A DNA stretch of 46,031 bases. It comes from a virus. The notes beneath the pieces are model-generated. The model saw only the letters and a program-made list of their open reading frames with translations, was not told the origin of the DNA and searched no databases. The translations under genes and the position numbers were made by a program. Below, piece after piece: positions 34,267-43,125 of the stretch. The stretch is from the IMG/VR virus record IMGVR_UViG_3300033149_003541, positions 1 through 46,031 of that record; one strand, given 5' to 3'. Each line of letters begins with the position of its first letter. The stretch's first letter is position 1.

Positions 34267-35592
34267 ATGGCTAAGAAATCTAGGAAAATAAAAGTTAAAA
34301 ATAAAACAGTTGGTGGAAAAGTCAAAAAAAAGATAAAAGTTTTAGCATATTGTGATAGCCCAACGTGTGCTACGGGATTTGCCACCGTTAGTCGTAATAT
34401 ATTTGAAGGTTTGTATAGGACAGGTAGATTTGATATTGATATTTTAGGAATTAATTACTGGGGAGATCCGCATGATTTTCCTTACCGTATATGGCCTACT
34501 GGTACTAATAACCAAAAAGACCCATATGGAAGGCAGAAAGTTTTAAACATGATTCCACATATGGATTTTGATATTTTATTTTTTCTACAAGATAGTTTTA
34601 TTTTAAATTTTCTTCCTACATTGTTAGATCATTTACGTAAAAATAGACAGAAACCCTTTAAATCAATATGTTATTACCCAGTAGATTCTATTATTAAACA
34701 AGAGTGGGCTAATAACTTAGTTCTAATTGATTATTTAGTAGCATACTCAGAATTTGGCAAGCAAGAAACATTGAAAAGGTTGGATAGAGATATACATGTT
34801 ATACCACATGGTGTAAATACGGGGGAATTTTATCCCTTACCACAAGATGAAGTTAAAAACTTTAGAGCTAAATATTTTGGTCAGTTAGCAGATAAATTTA
34901 TTATTACTAATGTTAACCGTAACCAACAACGTAAAGATCTTCCTAGGACTATCGCAGCTTTTAAAGAATTTAGAAAAGCAGTGCCGGATAGCATTTTATA
35001 TCTTCATTGTGCCATGCACGATCAGGGATGGAAGTTGGATGAAGTTTGTCAATCTTTTGGGTTTGATACGTCAAGGGATGTAATTTTTCCTAAAAATTTT
35101 GGTCCTAATCAAGGCTACCCAAGAGAAGTTTTGAATTTAATTTATAACGCTAGTGATGTTGTTATTAGTACCTCACTTGGTGAAGGTATGGGCTTAGCAT
35201 GGCTCGAATCGCTAGCGGCTAAAACACCGATATTAATGCCTAATAATACGGTTATGCCAGAATTTATAACAGAAGATATAGGGTGGCTAGCTAAAAGCGG
35301 CTCTAATCCATCATTATGGACTACTATACAGTTCGATAATGAAGTAAGACGTCCATTAGTAGATGTTGAAGATATGGTAGAAAAATTATTGGAGATATAT
35401 AATAATCCAGAAGAAGTACGTAAAAGAGTTGAGAATGGATATAATTGGATTGTTAATAAAATGGATTGGCAGAAAGGTATTGTCCCTCAATGGGTAAAGC
35501 TATTCGATAAAGCGTACACAGATATGAGATCAAAGGTTAGTATACCTGAACGTAGTTCTACTGAGCATACAATTAAGGCGGAGGTGTTTTAA
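34267..35592 (+). CDS. GT-B glycosyltransferase, GT4-like (441 aa)
   Basis: AAAGGAGGG precedes the ATG. After a Lys-rich N-terminal leader of 22 residues comes a GT-B fold: KVLAYCDSPTCATGFATVSR (N-terminal Rossmann half with the Gly-rich turn), YLVAYSEFGKQETLKRL, VIPHGVNTGEFYP (inter-domain IPHGVD-type motif), NVNRNQQRKDLPRTIAAFK, and the donor-binding STSLGEGMGLAWLESLAAK. Glu306 and Glu314 form an intact E-x7-E motif. It transfers a sugar from a nucleotide donor with retention in this family; donor and acceptor are unknown. It is the first gene of the island and its stop overlaps the next start by one base. The basic N-terminus is unusual for GT4 enzymes and could hold the protein near nucleic acid or membrane surface. 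Confidence 0.85.
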   Translation: MAKKSRKIKVKNKTVGGKVKKKIKVLAYCDSPTCATGFATVSRNIFEGLYRTGRFDIDILGINYWGDPHDFPYRIWPTGTNNQKDPYGRQKVLNMIPHMDFDILFFLQDSFILNFLPTLLDHLRKNRQKPFKSICYYPVDSIIKQEWANNLVLIDYLVAYSEFGKQETLKRLDRDIHVIPHGVNTGEFYPLPQDEVKNFRAKYFGQLADKFIITNVNRNQQRKDLPRTIAAFKEFRKAVPDSILYLHCAMHDQGWKLDEVCQSFGFDTSRDVIFPKNFGPNQGYPREVLNLIYNASDVVISTSLGEGMGLAWLESLAAKTPILMPNNTVMPEFITEDIGWLAKSGSNPSLWTTIQFDNEVRRPLVDVEDMVEKLLEIYNNPEEVRKRVENGYNWIVNKMDWQKGIVPQWVKLFDKAYTDMRSKVSIPERSSTEHTIKAEVF

Positions 35593-36710
35593 TGGAATTA
35601 ATAGGTATTAAATATATCGCGCCGTTTTTTGATGTGTCCGGATATGCAGAAGCGGCTAGAAATTATGTATTAGCTCTTTATAAATTAGGCGTGCCTTTAA
35701 CACTAGTTCCAGTTTCATTTGAGCAAGGTGAAGCTGAATTAGGGGAAGAAGGACGTATACTTAAAAGTTTAGTTAATGTTCCTATTGATTATAATATAGT
35801 GTTGATACATTTAACTGTTGAGCATTATCAAAAATTTATAGAGCCTGGAAAATTTAATATAGGTTATTCTATTTGGGAAACTAGCCGCATTCATGATAAG
35901 TGGGTGGAATGGATTAATAATTATGTAGATTTAGTTTTTACTGCTTCTGATTGGGGTATTAACGTTTATAAAGATTCAGGCGTGCTTAAGCCTATGACTA
36001 AGATTCCCCATTGTATAGACGTAGATAAGTATAAAGAAGTAGAAGAGTTTAAAGTGAGCGGGGTGGATCCTGCTGCTTATAAATTTTATGCTGTTTTTCA
36101 ATTTATAGAGCGTAAAAACCCATTAGCGTTAATTAAAGCTTACTGGAATGCATTTCAAAATGGTGAGAACGTTGCCCTTATTTTAAAAACTTATAGAGCT
36201 GATTTTTCAGATCCTGAGAAAGAAGCAGTTAAGTTTGTACTTAAAAAACTTAAAGACACTACAGTTTTTAATACTTATCCGCCAATTTATTTAGTGCTTG
36301 ATAAGTTATCTAATGATGAGATGTTAGGCCTTCATAAATATTGTGATTGTTTAGTACACACAGATCGTGGAGAAGGGTGGGGACTTAGCCCTTTTGTGGC
36401 AGGTGTGTTTGGAAATCCTATAGCTGTGACTGGATGGGGAGGAGTTACAGAATATGCTAAACCTGATAATAGTTATCTTATCGATTATATGTTGGAGCCA
36501 GTGTATGGCATGATGATTTCTCCTTTTTATAATGCTCACCAGCTTTGGGCATATCCAAGCATTATCCATACTAGTAGTATTATGAAGGGTATATATGCTA
36601 ACCGTGAGGAAGCTGCTGAAAAAGGTAAAAAACTTCGTAGCAATATAATAGAAAATTTTAGCCATGACGTCATAGGGAATAAAATTGTGGAGGCTATAAA
36701 ACAAGTATGA
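35592..36710 (+). CDS. GT-B glycosyltransferase (372 aa)
   Basis: Starts on the last base of the preceding stop with GGAGG upstream. The GT-B plan is clear: KYIAPFFDVSGYAEAARNYV near the N-terminus, GYSIWETSRI, VFTASDWGINVYKDSGV, KIPHCIDVDKYKE, then DRGEGWGLSPFVAG and GNPIAVTGWGGVTEY. The first Glu of the E-x7-E pattern is E261; the second position is Val269, so the motif is not canonical. This variant is frequent in phage and cell-surface glycosyltransferases, and does not by itself mean loss of activity. It probably works with the neighbouring transferases on one glycan. Confidence 0.8.
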   Translation: MELIGIKYIAPFFDVSGYAEAARNYVLALYKLGVPLTLVPVSFEQGEAELGEEGRILKSLVNVPIDYNIVLIHLTVEHYQKFIEPGKFNIGYSIWETSRIHDKWVEWINNYVDLVFTASDWGINVYKDSGVLKPMTKIPHCIDVDKYKEVEEFKVSGVDPAAYKFYAVFQFIERKNPLALIKAYWNAFQNGENVALILKTYRADFSDPEKEAVKFVLKKLKDTTVFNTYPPIYLVLDKLSNDEMLGLHKYCDCLVHTDRGEGWGLSPFVAGVFGNPIAVTGWGGVTEYAKPDNSYLIDYMLEPVYGMMISPFYNAHQLWAYPSIIHTSSIMKGIYANREEAAEKGKKLRSNIIENFSHDVIGNKIVEAIKQV

Positions 36711-37186
36711 AATTTTCATTAAATATAGGATGTGGAGATGATATAATTGATAATATTAACGGTTATAAATGTGTGAACGTTGATATTAGGCCTTTAGATA
36801 AAGTGGATATTGTGTGTGATGTTAGAAATTTGCCATTTCCTGATAGTGCTTTTGTTAGAATATTAGCGTCTGATATAATAGAACATTTTCCAGTTAGTGA
36901 TACTGATAAATTGTTAGCTGAGTGGGCAAGGGTTTTGGAAAATGGTGGTAGAATTAAGTTTAGAACTCCTAGTTTAAAGTGGGTGGCTCAAACTTATTTA
37001 AACACATTAGACGCTAAATTTGTATCTTGGCATATTTTTGGAGGGCAAGATTATAAAACTAATTTTCATTATGTAATTTTTGATCATATATGGCTTTCAA
37101 AGTTATGCAGTAAACATGGTCTAATTATGATAGATTATAAAGAAGTACATTCTAATTTTGAGCTTGTATGTGAAAAGAGAGTTTAG
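36707..37186 (+). CDS. Class I SAM-dependent methyltransferase
   Basis: A compact 159-residue Rossmann methyltransferase. Motif I is LNIGCGDD (residues 5-12), which binds SAM. VNVDIRPLDKVDIVCDVR provides the acidic strand-2 residue, LPFPDSAFVRILASDIIEHF contains the typical AxDxxxHF of Methyltransf_11, and VLENGGRIKFRTPS is the post-motif strand. The short size, lacking any added substrate domain, fits O-methyltransferases found in sugar or capsule clusters. It overlaps the upstream transferase by 4 nt. It may methylate the glycan made by this island; a small-molecule or protein target cannot be excluded. Confidence 0.78.
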   Translation: MKFSLNIGCGDDIIDNINGYKCVNVDIRPLDKVDIVCDVRNLPFPDSAFVRILASDIIEHFPVSDTDKLLAEWARVLENGGRIKFRTPSLKWVAQTYLNTLDAKFVSWHIFGGQDYKTNFHYVIFDHIWLSKLCSKHGLIMIDYKEVHSNFELVCEKRV

Positions 37187-37213
37187 CGGGTAAAAGTTTT
37201 TGGAGGGTATTTA

Positions 37214-37882
37214 ATGACTATAAAATTAATTCATTCAACTTTTGCAAGGGACGAATCTTACTGTATAGCTAATATGCTTGAGAGTATACTACCGTATGTG
37301 GATGAAAGTTATATTTTATTTGATGATAGATGTGATGAAGAGACATTGAAAGTGGTAGAGTCGTTTGGTTGTCATATTAAGATGGCTAAATTAGAAAATT
37401 TTGGTAAATTTAAAAATATTCAATTAGAATGGATAAATGATAAAGCAGATTGGGTTTTTGGGTTGGCGCCAGATGAAACTATAACAGAGGTGTTAGGTAG
37501 ACGTTTAAGACAATTAGCACAGGAACTACAAGCTTCTGATGTTGATGGGGTGTATTTTTCTAGAAGGCATTGGGCTGATTTAGAAATGATTAAGGAGATT
37601 AAAGGTAATGAAGGTTTAAAGGGGGAATCTGAGTGGTATCCAGATTGGCAACAACGTTTAGTAAGGTTGGATTATCCTAGGATTCATGCTGTAAGGTATG
37701 TACATGAAGTTATTGTTGGGATAAGACGTTCAATTAAAGTTCAGTTAGATATTAATCATTTTAATACTTACTGGAAGCCAAAATTAAATATAGATTGGAA
37801 TAAAATGTTAGAATATTATGAGCATTTAAAAAAACTACAGGCAATTGAAAGTGGGTATAATATTTGGCCAGATAAGGAGTAG
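37214..37882 (+). CDS. GT-A-like glycosyltransferase (222 aa)
   Basis: A GGAGGG site lies 7 nt before the ATG. The N-terminus IKLIHSTFARDESYCIANML with ILFDDRCDEETL and DWVFGLAPDE matches the Glyco_tranf_2_4-like pattern. RDE begins the nucleotide-binding turn, FDDRCDEET fills the acidic metal site, and APDE takes the place of the DxD-like acidic pair. The C-terminal part (YPDWQQRLVRLDYPRIHAVR, INHFNTYWKPKL) fits the acceptor-binding half. It is shorter than typical GT2 enzymes. Donor and acceptor unknown. The next gene begins 4 nt after its stop. Confidence 0.72.
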   Translation: MTIKLIHSTFARDESYCIANMLESILPYVDESYILFDDRCDEETLKVVESFGCHIKMAKLENFGKFKNIQLEWINDKADWVFGLAPDETITEVLGRRLRQLAQELQASDVDGVYFSRRHWADLEMIKEIKGNEGLKGESEWYPDWQQRLVRLDYPRIHAVRYVHEVIVGIRRSIKVQLDINHFNTYWKPKLNIDWNKMLEYYEHLKKLQAIESGYNIWPDKE

Positions 37883-37885
37883 AAT

Positions 37886-38899
37886 ATGAAAATAGGTGTT
37901 ATTGGAGCTGGTTATTGGGGGCCTAATTTAATACGAAATTTATTTGAGCTTGGTGTTTTGGAAATTATTTGCGATAAAAGCGAAAAGGCTTTAAATAAAG
38001 TAAAAAAATTGCCACATGCATATAATATTAAATTAACTAAAGACGTAGATGAGCTTCTCCAATCTAAATTAGACGCGCTTGTAATTTCTACACCTCCAGA
38101 TACGCACTATGAATTGGCTAAAAAAGCATTGTTAGCAAACAAACATATATTTGTTGAAAAACCTTTGACTTTAGATAGTGGGGAGGCTTCTGAATTAATT
38201 GAATTAGCTGAAAAGAAAGGTCTTGTGTTAATGGTTGGGCATACGTTTTTATATAGTCCAGATATAAAGTTGTTGAGAGATATTATTACGGATGAAGAGT
38301 TTGGAAATATATATTATATGTATAGTAGGCGCCTTAATTTAGGTAAAATACAGAGTTCAGCTAATGTAGTTCAGGATTTAGCCCCGCATGATATTTCCAT
38401 TTTTCAGTATTTATTAAATAGAAAGTGTGAATCTGTACAAGCTTATGGATCTAGTTATATTTTAGGTAATGTTGAAGAAGTAGTATTTATTAATTTAATA
38501 TATGAAGGTAATGTAGTTATTAACTTACATTTAAGTTGGATAGACCCATTAAAAGTGAGAGAGTTGGTAGTAGTAGGTTCTAAACAGATGGTTAAATGTG
38601 ATTCTCTTAATAAACGCATTAATTTATATAATAAAGGTGTTGATATTGATAGGCGTAGTTTAAAAAGTAAAGGTACCTATGCAGAACATTTATTGAATTA
38701 TAGATATGGAGATGAGGTAATTCCTTATATAGAGACGCAAGAACCTTTAAAAGTTGAAATGTTGGATTTTATAGGTTGCGTAGAGAATCCCGGCCTTCTT
38801 ATACCAGAATCAGATGGGCATCTTGGTTTAGAGGTGGTTAAGATTTTAGAAGCGATTCAAAAATCATTAAGGAATAATGGAAAATGGATAATATTATAG
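37886..38899 (+). CDS. Gfo/Idh/MocA-family sugar dehydrogenase (3-oxidase type)
   Basis: AAGGAG precedes the ATG. The NAD(P)-binding GVIGAGYWGPNLIRN (4-18) and the EKP motif (E91-K92-P93, where Lys is catalytic in the family) are intact, as is LAPHDISIF. The phrase LSWIDPLKVRELVVVGSKQM is typical of the Gfo/Idh/MocA branch that accompanies DegT aminotransferases and LbH acetyltransferases in surface-sugar clusters. That branch oxidises C3 of a nucleotide-linked sugar to a ketone before amination, as WbpB/WlbA does. The partners are encoded nearby at 40753, 41409 and 42009. The actual sugar is not known. Overlaps the next gene by 16 nt. Confidence 0.85.
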   Translation: MKIGVIGAGYWGPNLIRNLFELGVLEIICDKSEKALNKVKKLPHAYNIKLTKDVDELLQSKLDALVISTPPDTHYELAKKALLANKHIFVEKPLTLDSGEASELIELAEKKGLVLMVGHTFLYSPDIKLLRDIITDEEFGNIYYMYSRRLNLGKIQSSANVVQDLAPHDISIFQYLLNRKCESVQAYGSSYILGNVEEVVFINLIYEGNVVINLHLSWIDPLKVRELVVVGSKQMVKCDSLNKRINLYNKGVDIDRRSLKSKGTYAEHLLNYRYGDEVIPYIETQEPLKVEMLDFIGCVENPGLLIPESDGHLGLEVVKILEAIQKSLRNNGKWIIL

Positions 38900-39726
38900 T
38901 TGGAGTTTTTATTACTTACCAATGTATTTTTTTGGACTATCCGTTAGAAGCAGCTTTACGAAGCGCTTTTGATTTATGTGATTATGTAGTTGTTAATGAT
39001 GGTGGGTCAAAAGATGGTACGTTAGATTTAGTTTATTCTTTACAACGTGAGTATGGAAAGGATCGAATCAAGGTTTTAAATAGAAATTGGGTTCATGATA
39101 GAGGATTTTGGGCACGTGAAAGAAACTTTGTTTTGGATCAGATTCCGCCTAAACATTACGTTTTTAATTTAGCAGCAGATGAATGTATTCATGAAAATGA
39201 TATTGTTAGGATTCGGAAAGCTGTATTTAAATTGGGAGATAGGGGTTTAAGGTTTACCCCTATTCATTTTTATGGAAGGCCAGACTATGTAATTAGTGGG
39301 ACACATTGGGCCAAAATATTAACTAAACTATGGAGAAATGATTTAGGTATTAGATATTATAATGTGATTGGCGGCTGTGCAGATGATCCATTGTGGCCTG
39401 ATAAGACTCCAGTACACTTTAAAAAAGTGTACGCCTCTAATATAAACATTTATCATTATGGCCATTGCCGTAGTCCTAAAGCTTTGGCTATTAAAAATGA
39501 AAAAGCTCATTCGCTGTATCGTAATGAGCGGTTTTATATTAATGGATCTTTTCCTGTTATTAAATTATTTGATTATCAATTAGAAAGATATATAAATGGC
39601 TATAATGGTGACATAGCTACTAAATTTGATGGTACTCACCCTAAATACATATCGAGTTGGTGTAATGAACATGCAAATCAAAAATTATCGTACAGGAAGG
39701 CGGATGAAGAAATTGATAGAGTTTGA
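38884..39726 (+). CDS. Family 2-like glycosyltransferase (280 aa)
   Basis: Starts 16 nt inside the dehydrogenase gene with AAGGAA about 9 nt upstream. The GT-A core has a DYVVVNDGGSKDGT strand-loop (D39, the acidic residue of the nucleotide site), and a NLAADECIHE stretch that takes the place of the DxD motif (A-A-D-E). The C-terminal half (GGCADDPLWPDKTPVHFKK, NIYHYGHCRSPKALAIKNEK) ends in a His-rich acceptor region. No membrane helix is seen. It probably adds one sugar of the phage-encoded glycan. Confidence 0.76.
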   Translation: MDNIIVGVFITYQCIFLDYPLEAALRSAFDLCDYVVVNDGGSKDGTLDLVYSLQREYGKDRIKVLNRNWVHDRGFWARERNFVLDQIPPKHYVFNLAADECIHENDIVRIRKAVFKLGDRGLRFTPIHFYGRPDYVISGTHWAKILTKLWRNDLGIRYYNVIGGCADDPLWPDKTPVHFKKVYASNINIYHYGHCRSPKALAIKNEKAHSLYRNERFYINGSFPVIKLFDYQLERYINGYNGDIATKFDGTHPKYISSWCNEHANQKLSYRKADEEIDRV

Positions 39727-40738
39727 AATACAAAATACGTTTAATAGGTATGAAAAGTTGCAAAAACCATTACGTATTATTTTAGCAATGACGGTACGTA
39801 ATGAAGTGGAGTACGGTAAGCATATATATATGCAATTAGAAAATGCAGTAAAATTAGATTACGATGAAATAGTTATTTTAGACGATGGAAGTACTGATGG
39901 AACGTGGGATGTTTTGAAAGAGTATGCTAGTAAGTATAATCATTTACGCATTAAGCGGAATGAAGTGAATAGTGTAATTGCTAAAGGTGAAAATAGATGG
40001 ATAACTTTGATAAAAGAATGTGCTAAGTATTATCCAACGTGGCTACATTTTAGAGCATGTGATCAATTACATTCAAAGGCTTTTAATAATAATATGAGAG
40101 ACATAGTGTCATATTTTCATGAACAAGGAGGATGGCTTATTAGGATTCCTTTAGCACATTTGTGGAGATCTGAAGGGTGGTTAAGATTTGATAATGTTTG
40201 GTACAGCGATTTTGTTAATCATAGCCGTAGTCAATTATGGCGTTTTTATAAAGATTATAAATATAAAAAACATAGACATAAGGCGGCTTTGCATTTAGGT
40301 GGGCATCTACCTAATGTAGCGTCTCCTTATTCGGTTACACCTACTTTTAATATCAATTCATTTGATAGGAGCAGAACAAAAGAGGGTTATTGGAGATTTA
40401 TAGTTTTGCATTATGGACATACTACCCATGAAAAGAAAGAAGTTAAGTTTAGGCTCACAATGGATGCTGCAAAAAATGGTGTATCTGTTGGATGTCCACC
40501 ACCAGAGGAAATGCCTCATCCTCAATATTGGATGCATTATAATGGGTATAAGGGATTTTATGAATTTAATGTAGTGCTTAATAAAACGTCCCAAGAATGG
40601 TTTGATAAAGAAATAAATTTCGATGTCCCACAGTTTAAATCTTTTTATAATGTAATAGCTGAGTATAGGGTAGATCGTGCTGAGGAATATCAAGCTTTAT
40701 ATAACAAGTATAAAGAGGAAATACCTCATTATGTTTAG
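39704..40738 (+). CDS. Family 2-like glycosyltransferase (344 aa)
   Basis: The frame is open from 39626, but ATG 39704 follows AGGAAGG and gives a normal N-terminus, so I use it. It overlaps the upstream transferase by 23 nt. The GT-A core shows RIILAMTVRNEVEYGKHIYM and EIVILDDGSTDGTWDVL with D60 and D61, the standard GT2 nucleotide-binding motif. The central block WLHFRACDQLH has a C-x-Q in place of the usual DxD, which is unusual. The C-terminal part carries FIVLHYGHTTHEKKEVKFRL and a PPPEEMPHPQYW loop. The next gene starts 14 nt downstream. Confidence 0.76.
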   Translation: MKKLIEFEIQNTFNRYEKLQKPLRIILAMTVRNEVEYGKHIYMQLENAVKLDYDEIVILDDGSTDGTWDVLKEYASKYNHLRIKRNEVNSVIAKGENRWITLIKECAKYYPTWLHFRACDQLHSKAFNNNMRDIVSYFHEQGGWLIRIPLAHLWRSEGWLRFDNVWYSDFVNHSRSQLWRFYKDYKYKKHRHKAALHLGGHLPNVASPYSVTPTFNINSFDRSRTKEGYWRFIVLHYGHTTHEKKEVKFRLTMDAAKNGVSVGCPPPEEMPHPQYWMHYNGYKGFYEFNVVLNKTSQEWFDKEINFDVPQFKSFYNVIAEYRVDRAEEYQALYNKYKEEIPHYV

Positions 40739-40752
40739 GCGTGGAGGTAATT

Positions 40753-41415
40753 ATGAAGTTAACGAGGAGTTATCTACAAGAATTAAAAGATAAGTGTACA
40801 ATTTTTTCAGAGGTAGTAATAGGAAAAAATGTTACATTTTTTCCTTATGCGGTTATAGGAAGGCCCAGCTTTGTTCCAAGTGGAGCTACATCTCGTCGAG
40901 TTAGTACTGATATAGAGCCTACAATTATAGGGGATAATTCTGTAATAGGGTCTGGAGCAGTTGTATACCATGGATCTATAATTGGAAAGAATTGTTTGAT
41001 AGGGGATCAAGCTAAACTAATGAATAATGTTGTTATTGGAGATTATAGTCTGATTGCTATTAATGTTAAGGTTGGGTACGAGACAATTATAGGGCATCAT
41101 ACACGTATAATGGATTTAACAAACGTTGCAGGACGAGCCATCGTAGGGAATAATGTTTTTATAGGTCCAGGAGTTATGATGGGGAATGATAACAAAATGG
41201 GCCGTGCTGGTGGAGAAGGTGATAAAGGCCCAATAATTGAAGACTATGTTACAATCGGTATGAATGCTTCTATACTGCCTGGAGTAAGAATAGGTAAAGA
41301 TAGTATTATAGCTGCTGGATCTGTTGTTACTAGAGATGTTGAGCCTGGATGTTTATATATGGGGACTCCAGCTAAATTTAAAAGGAAATTAAGAGGAGAT
41401 GAAATCAGATGTTAA
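40753..41415 (+). CDS. Left-handed beta-helix acyltransferase (220 aa)
   Basis: GGAGG 5 nt before ATG 40753 fixes the start; an in-frame GTG at 40741 overlaps that site. Hexapeptide repeats of the [LIV]G-x4 type run through most of the protein (VVIGKNVTFFPYAVIG, TIIGDNSVIGSGAVV, SIIGKNCLIGDQAKL, VTIGMNASILPGVRIG, SIIAAGSVVTRDVEPG). The end YMGTPAKFKRKL is the usual C-terminal motif of acetyltransferases such as WbpD/WlbB relatives. Such trimeric enzymes move an acetyl (or acyl) group from CoA to an amino or hydroxyl group. With the dehydrogenase and aminotransferase nearby, N-acetylation of a 3-amino sugar is the likely job. Its stop overlaps the next start by 7 nt. Confidence 0.82.
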   Translation: MKLTRSYLQELKDKCTIFSEVVIGKNVTFFPYAVIGRPSFVPSGATSRRVSTDIEPTIIGDNSVIGSGAVVYHGSIIGKNCLIGDQAKLMNNVVIGDYSLIAINVKVGYETIIGHHTRIMDLTNVAGRAIVGNNVFIGPGVMMGNDNKMGRAGGEGDKGPIIEDYVTIGMNASILPGVRIGKDSIIAAGSVVTRDVEPGCLYMGTPAKFKRKLRGDEIRC

Positions 41416-41906
41416 TAGGGCAATTCAACGTTATAGAAGACTTTGTTGATATCGCTGATGATGTGGAAATTAAACATTTTAATTATATATGGAAAAACGT
41501 TAAGATTGGAAAAGGTTCTAAAATAGGAAGTTATTGCGAATTAGAAGAAGGGGTTGTTGTAGGTGACAACACCATACTTCAAGGACGTGTGAGGTGTGGT
41601 CCAAATGCTGTTATAGGTAATAATGTTATTATTAAATATGGAACAATTATTACTGATAAAGCAGTTATTAAAGATAATGTTTTTATAGGTCCAAACGTAA
41701 TCACACTTGGGTCAGAGCCGAATACTAGTAAGATATATGGTACAATTATAAATGAGAATTGTTTTATTGGTGCAGGAGTTAAAATATCTGCTGGCATTAA
41801 TATTTGTAAAGGAGTAGTGATAGGGGCTAATAGTTTTGTTAATAAAAATATTAATGTTTCAGGGCTATATGCTGGATCGCCTGTTAGACGTATTAAAGCT
41901 TTTTAA
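41409..41906 (+). CDS. Second left-handed beta-helix acyltransferase (165 aa)
   Basis: AAGAGGAG lies upstream and the ATG is within the previous gene's last codons. The protein is a shorter run of hexapeptide repeats (VKIGKGSKIGSYCELEEG, VVVGDNTILQGRVRCG, AVIGNNVIIKYGTIIT, CFIGAGVKISAGINI) ending YAGSPVRRIKAF, a variant of the YAG.PAK.I ending in O- and N-acetyltransferases. Together with the upstream enzyme it gives two acyltransferases in one island; one may act on the amino group and the other on a hydroxyl group. Which is which cannot be decided from sequence. Confidence 0.78.
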   Translation: MLIGQFNVIEDFVDIADDVEIKHFNYIWKNVKIGKGSKIGSYCELEEGVVVGDNTILQGRVRCGPNAVIGNNVIIKYGTIITDKAVIKDNVFIGPNVITLGSEPNTSKIYGTIINENCFIGAGVKISAGINICKGVVIGANSFVNKNINVSGLYAGSPVRRIKAF

Positions 41907-42008
41907 TTTTTCTCTGTTATTTTTGGTAAGTTGTGATATTTTATTGGAAGGGGGTAGGAGGCTATTTTTATTGTGGTATTGAATAAGTAACGGCTTCCAA
42001 AAATTAGT
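41907..42008 (+). promoter_or_regulatory. Leader of the aminotransferase gene with displaced ribosome binding site
   Basis: The ATG at 42009 has no purine-rich site nearby. The only strong one is TAGGAGG at 41955-41961, 47 nt upstream. Behind it are a GTG (41973) and a five-codon ORF ending at 41990. A 7-bp inverted repeat, TTGGAAG (41944-41950) and CTTCCAA (41994-42000), encloses the site. TATTTT at 41937-41942 with TG upstream could be a weak -10 but has no clear -35. The structure could control translation of the aminotransferase; this is inference. Confidence 0.35.
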
Positions 42009-43124
42009 ATGAAAATTAATTTTGTAGATCTTAAAGCGCAGTATAACCCATATTTAGAAGAAGTAATGAATAAAGTTAAGAATATACTAGAAACTACATC
42101 TTTTGTAGGTGGAAAATATTTAGAAGAATTTGAAAATAAAGTTGCACGATTTAATAATAGTAAATATTGTATTGGTGTTGGATCTGGAACTGACGCATTA
42201 TTACTGACTTTGTTGGCTTATGGTATAGGTCCAGATGATGAAGTTATAGTACCAGCTAATACCTTTATAGCAACAGCTTTTGCAGTAACACATACAGGAG
42301 CAGATGTAGTTTTTGTAGACGTAGATCCAGATACGTATTTAATAGATTTAACTTCATTGTTTAAAGCTATAACACCGAAGACAAAAGCAATAATTCCAGT
42401 ACATTTGTATGGACAAATGTGTGATATACAAGCTATAAAAGGCATTATAGCTGGTAGGGACATAAAAATTATAGAAGACTGTGCGCAAGCATTTGGGGGG
42501 TTATATCTTAATAATAGGCCAGGTTATTTTGGAGATGCTGGATGTTTTTCATTTTATCCTTCCAAGAATTTAGGTGGACTTGGTCAAGGCGGGTGTGTAG
42601 TTACTAACGATGCAGAATTAGCAAATAAAATAAGATCATTTGGTGATGTTGGAAGATCACTGACTGATAAGTATAAACATGAGCTTGTAGGTTTTAATTC
42701 AAGGTTAGATACTATTAATGCAGCTTTTCTTGGCGTTATGATTGATCATGTGGATGAATGGAATGCTAATAGGTATTTTGTGGCTAGACAGTACAATCTT
42801 TTACTTAAGAGTGTTCCAGAGGTTAAAACGCCAGCTGAGGATAAAAATGCGTTACATATTTATCATTTATATGAATTGAAATGTAGAAATAAAGATGAGA
42901 GGGATGCTTTATTTCAATTTTTGTTAAATAAAGGTATAGGTGTAGGGTTACATTATCCAATACCATGTCATAAACAGCCTATGTATAAACATTTAGGGTA
43001 TAAACTTCCTATTTGTGAAGAACTTTGTGATACGCTGTTGTCTCTTCCAATGCATCCTAATTTATTAGTGGATGATATAATGTATGTAATTAAATCAATA
43101 CGAGAATTTTATGGTAGGGTGTAA
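42009..43124 (+). CDS. DegT/DnrJ/EryC1/StrS-family sugar aminotransferase
   Basis: A 371-residue PLP enzyme of normal length. The start MKINFVDLKAQY is the usual N-terminus of the family, so ATG 42009 is right even though it lacks a nearby ribosome binding site. Marks are GSGTDALLLTL (PLP-phosphate contact), DEVIVPANTFIATAFAV, IIEDCAQAFGG with D157 (pairs with the pyridine nitrogen), FSFYPSKNLGGLGQGG with Schiff-base K186, and LHYPIPCHKQP. It transfers an amino group, usually from glutamate, to a keto-sugar on a nucleotide carrier. With the neighbouring C3-oxidising dehydrogenase the product is likely a 3-amino-3-deoxy sugar (WbpE/WlbC or FdtB-like). Position specificity cannot be proven here. 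Confidence 0.9.
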   Translation: MKINFVDLKAQYNPYLEEVMNKVKNILETTSFVGGKYLEEFENKVARFNNSKYCIGVGSGTDALLLTLLAYGIGPDDEVIVPANTFIATAFAVTHTGADVVFVDVDPDTYLIDLTSLFKAITPKTKAIIPVHLYGQMCDIQAIKGIIAGRDIKIIEDCAQAFGGLYLNNRPGYFGDAGCFSFYPSKNLGGLGQGGCVVTNDAELANKIRSFGDVGRSLTDKYKHELVGFNSRLDTINAAFLGVMIDHVDEWNANRYFVARQYNLLLKSVPEVKTPAEDKNALHIYHLYELKCRNKDERDALFQFLLNKGIGVGLHYPIPCHKQPMYKHLGYKLPICEELCDTLLSLPMHPNLLVDDIMYVIKSIREFYGRV

Positions 43125-43125
43125 T

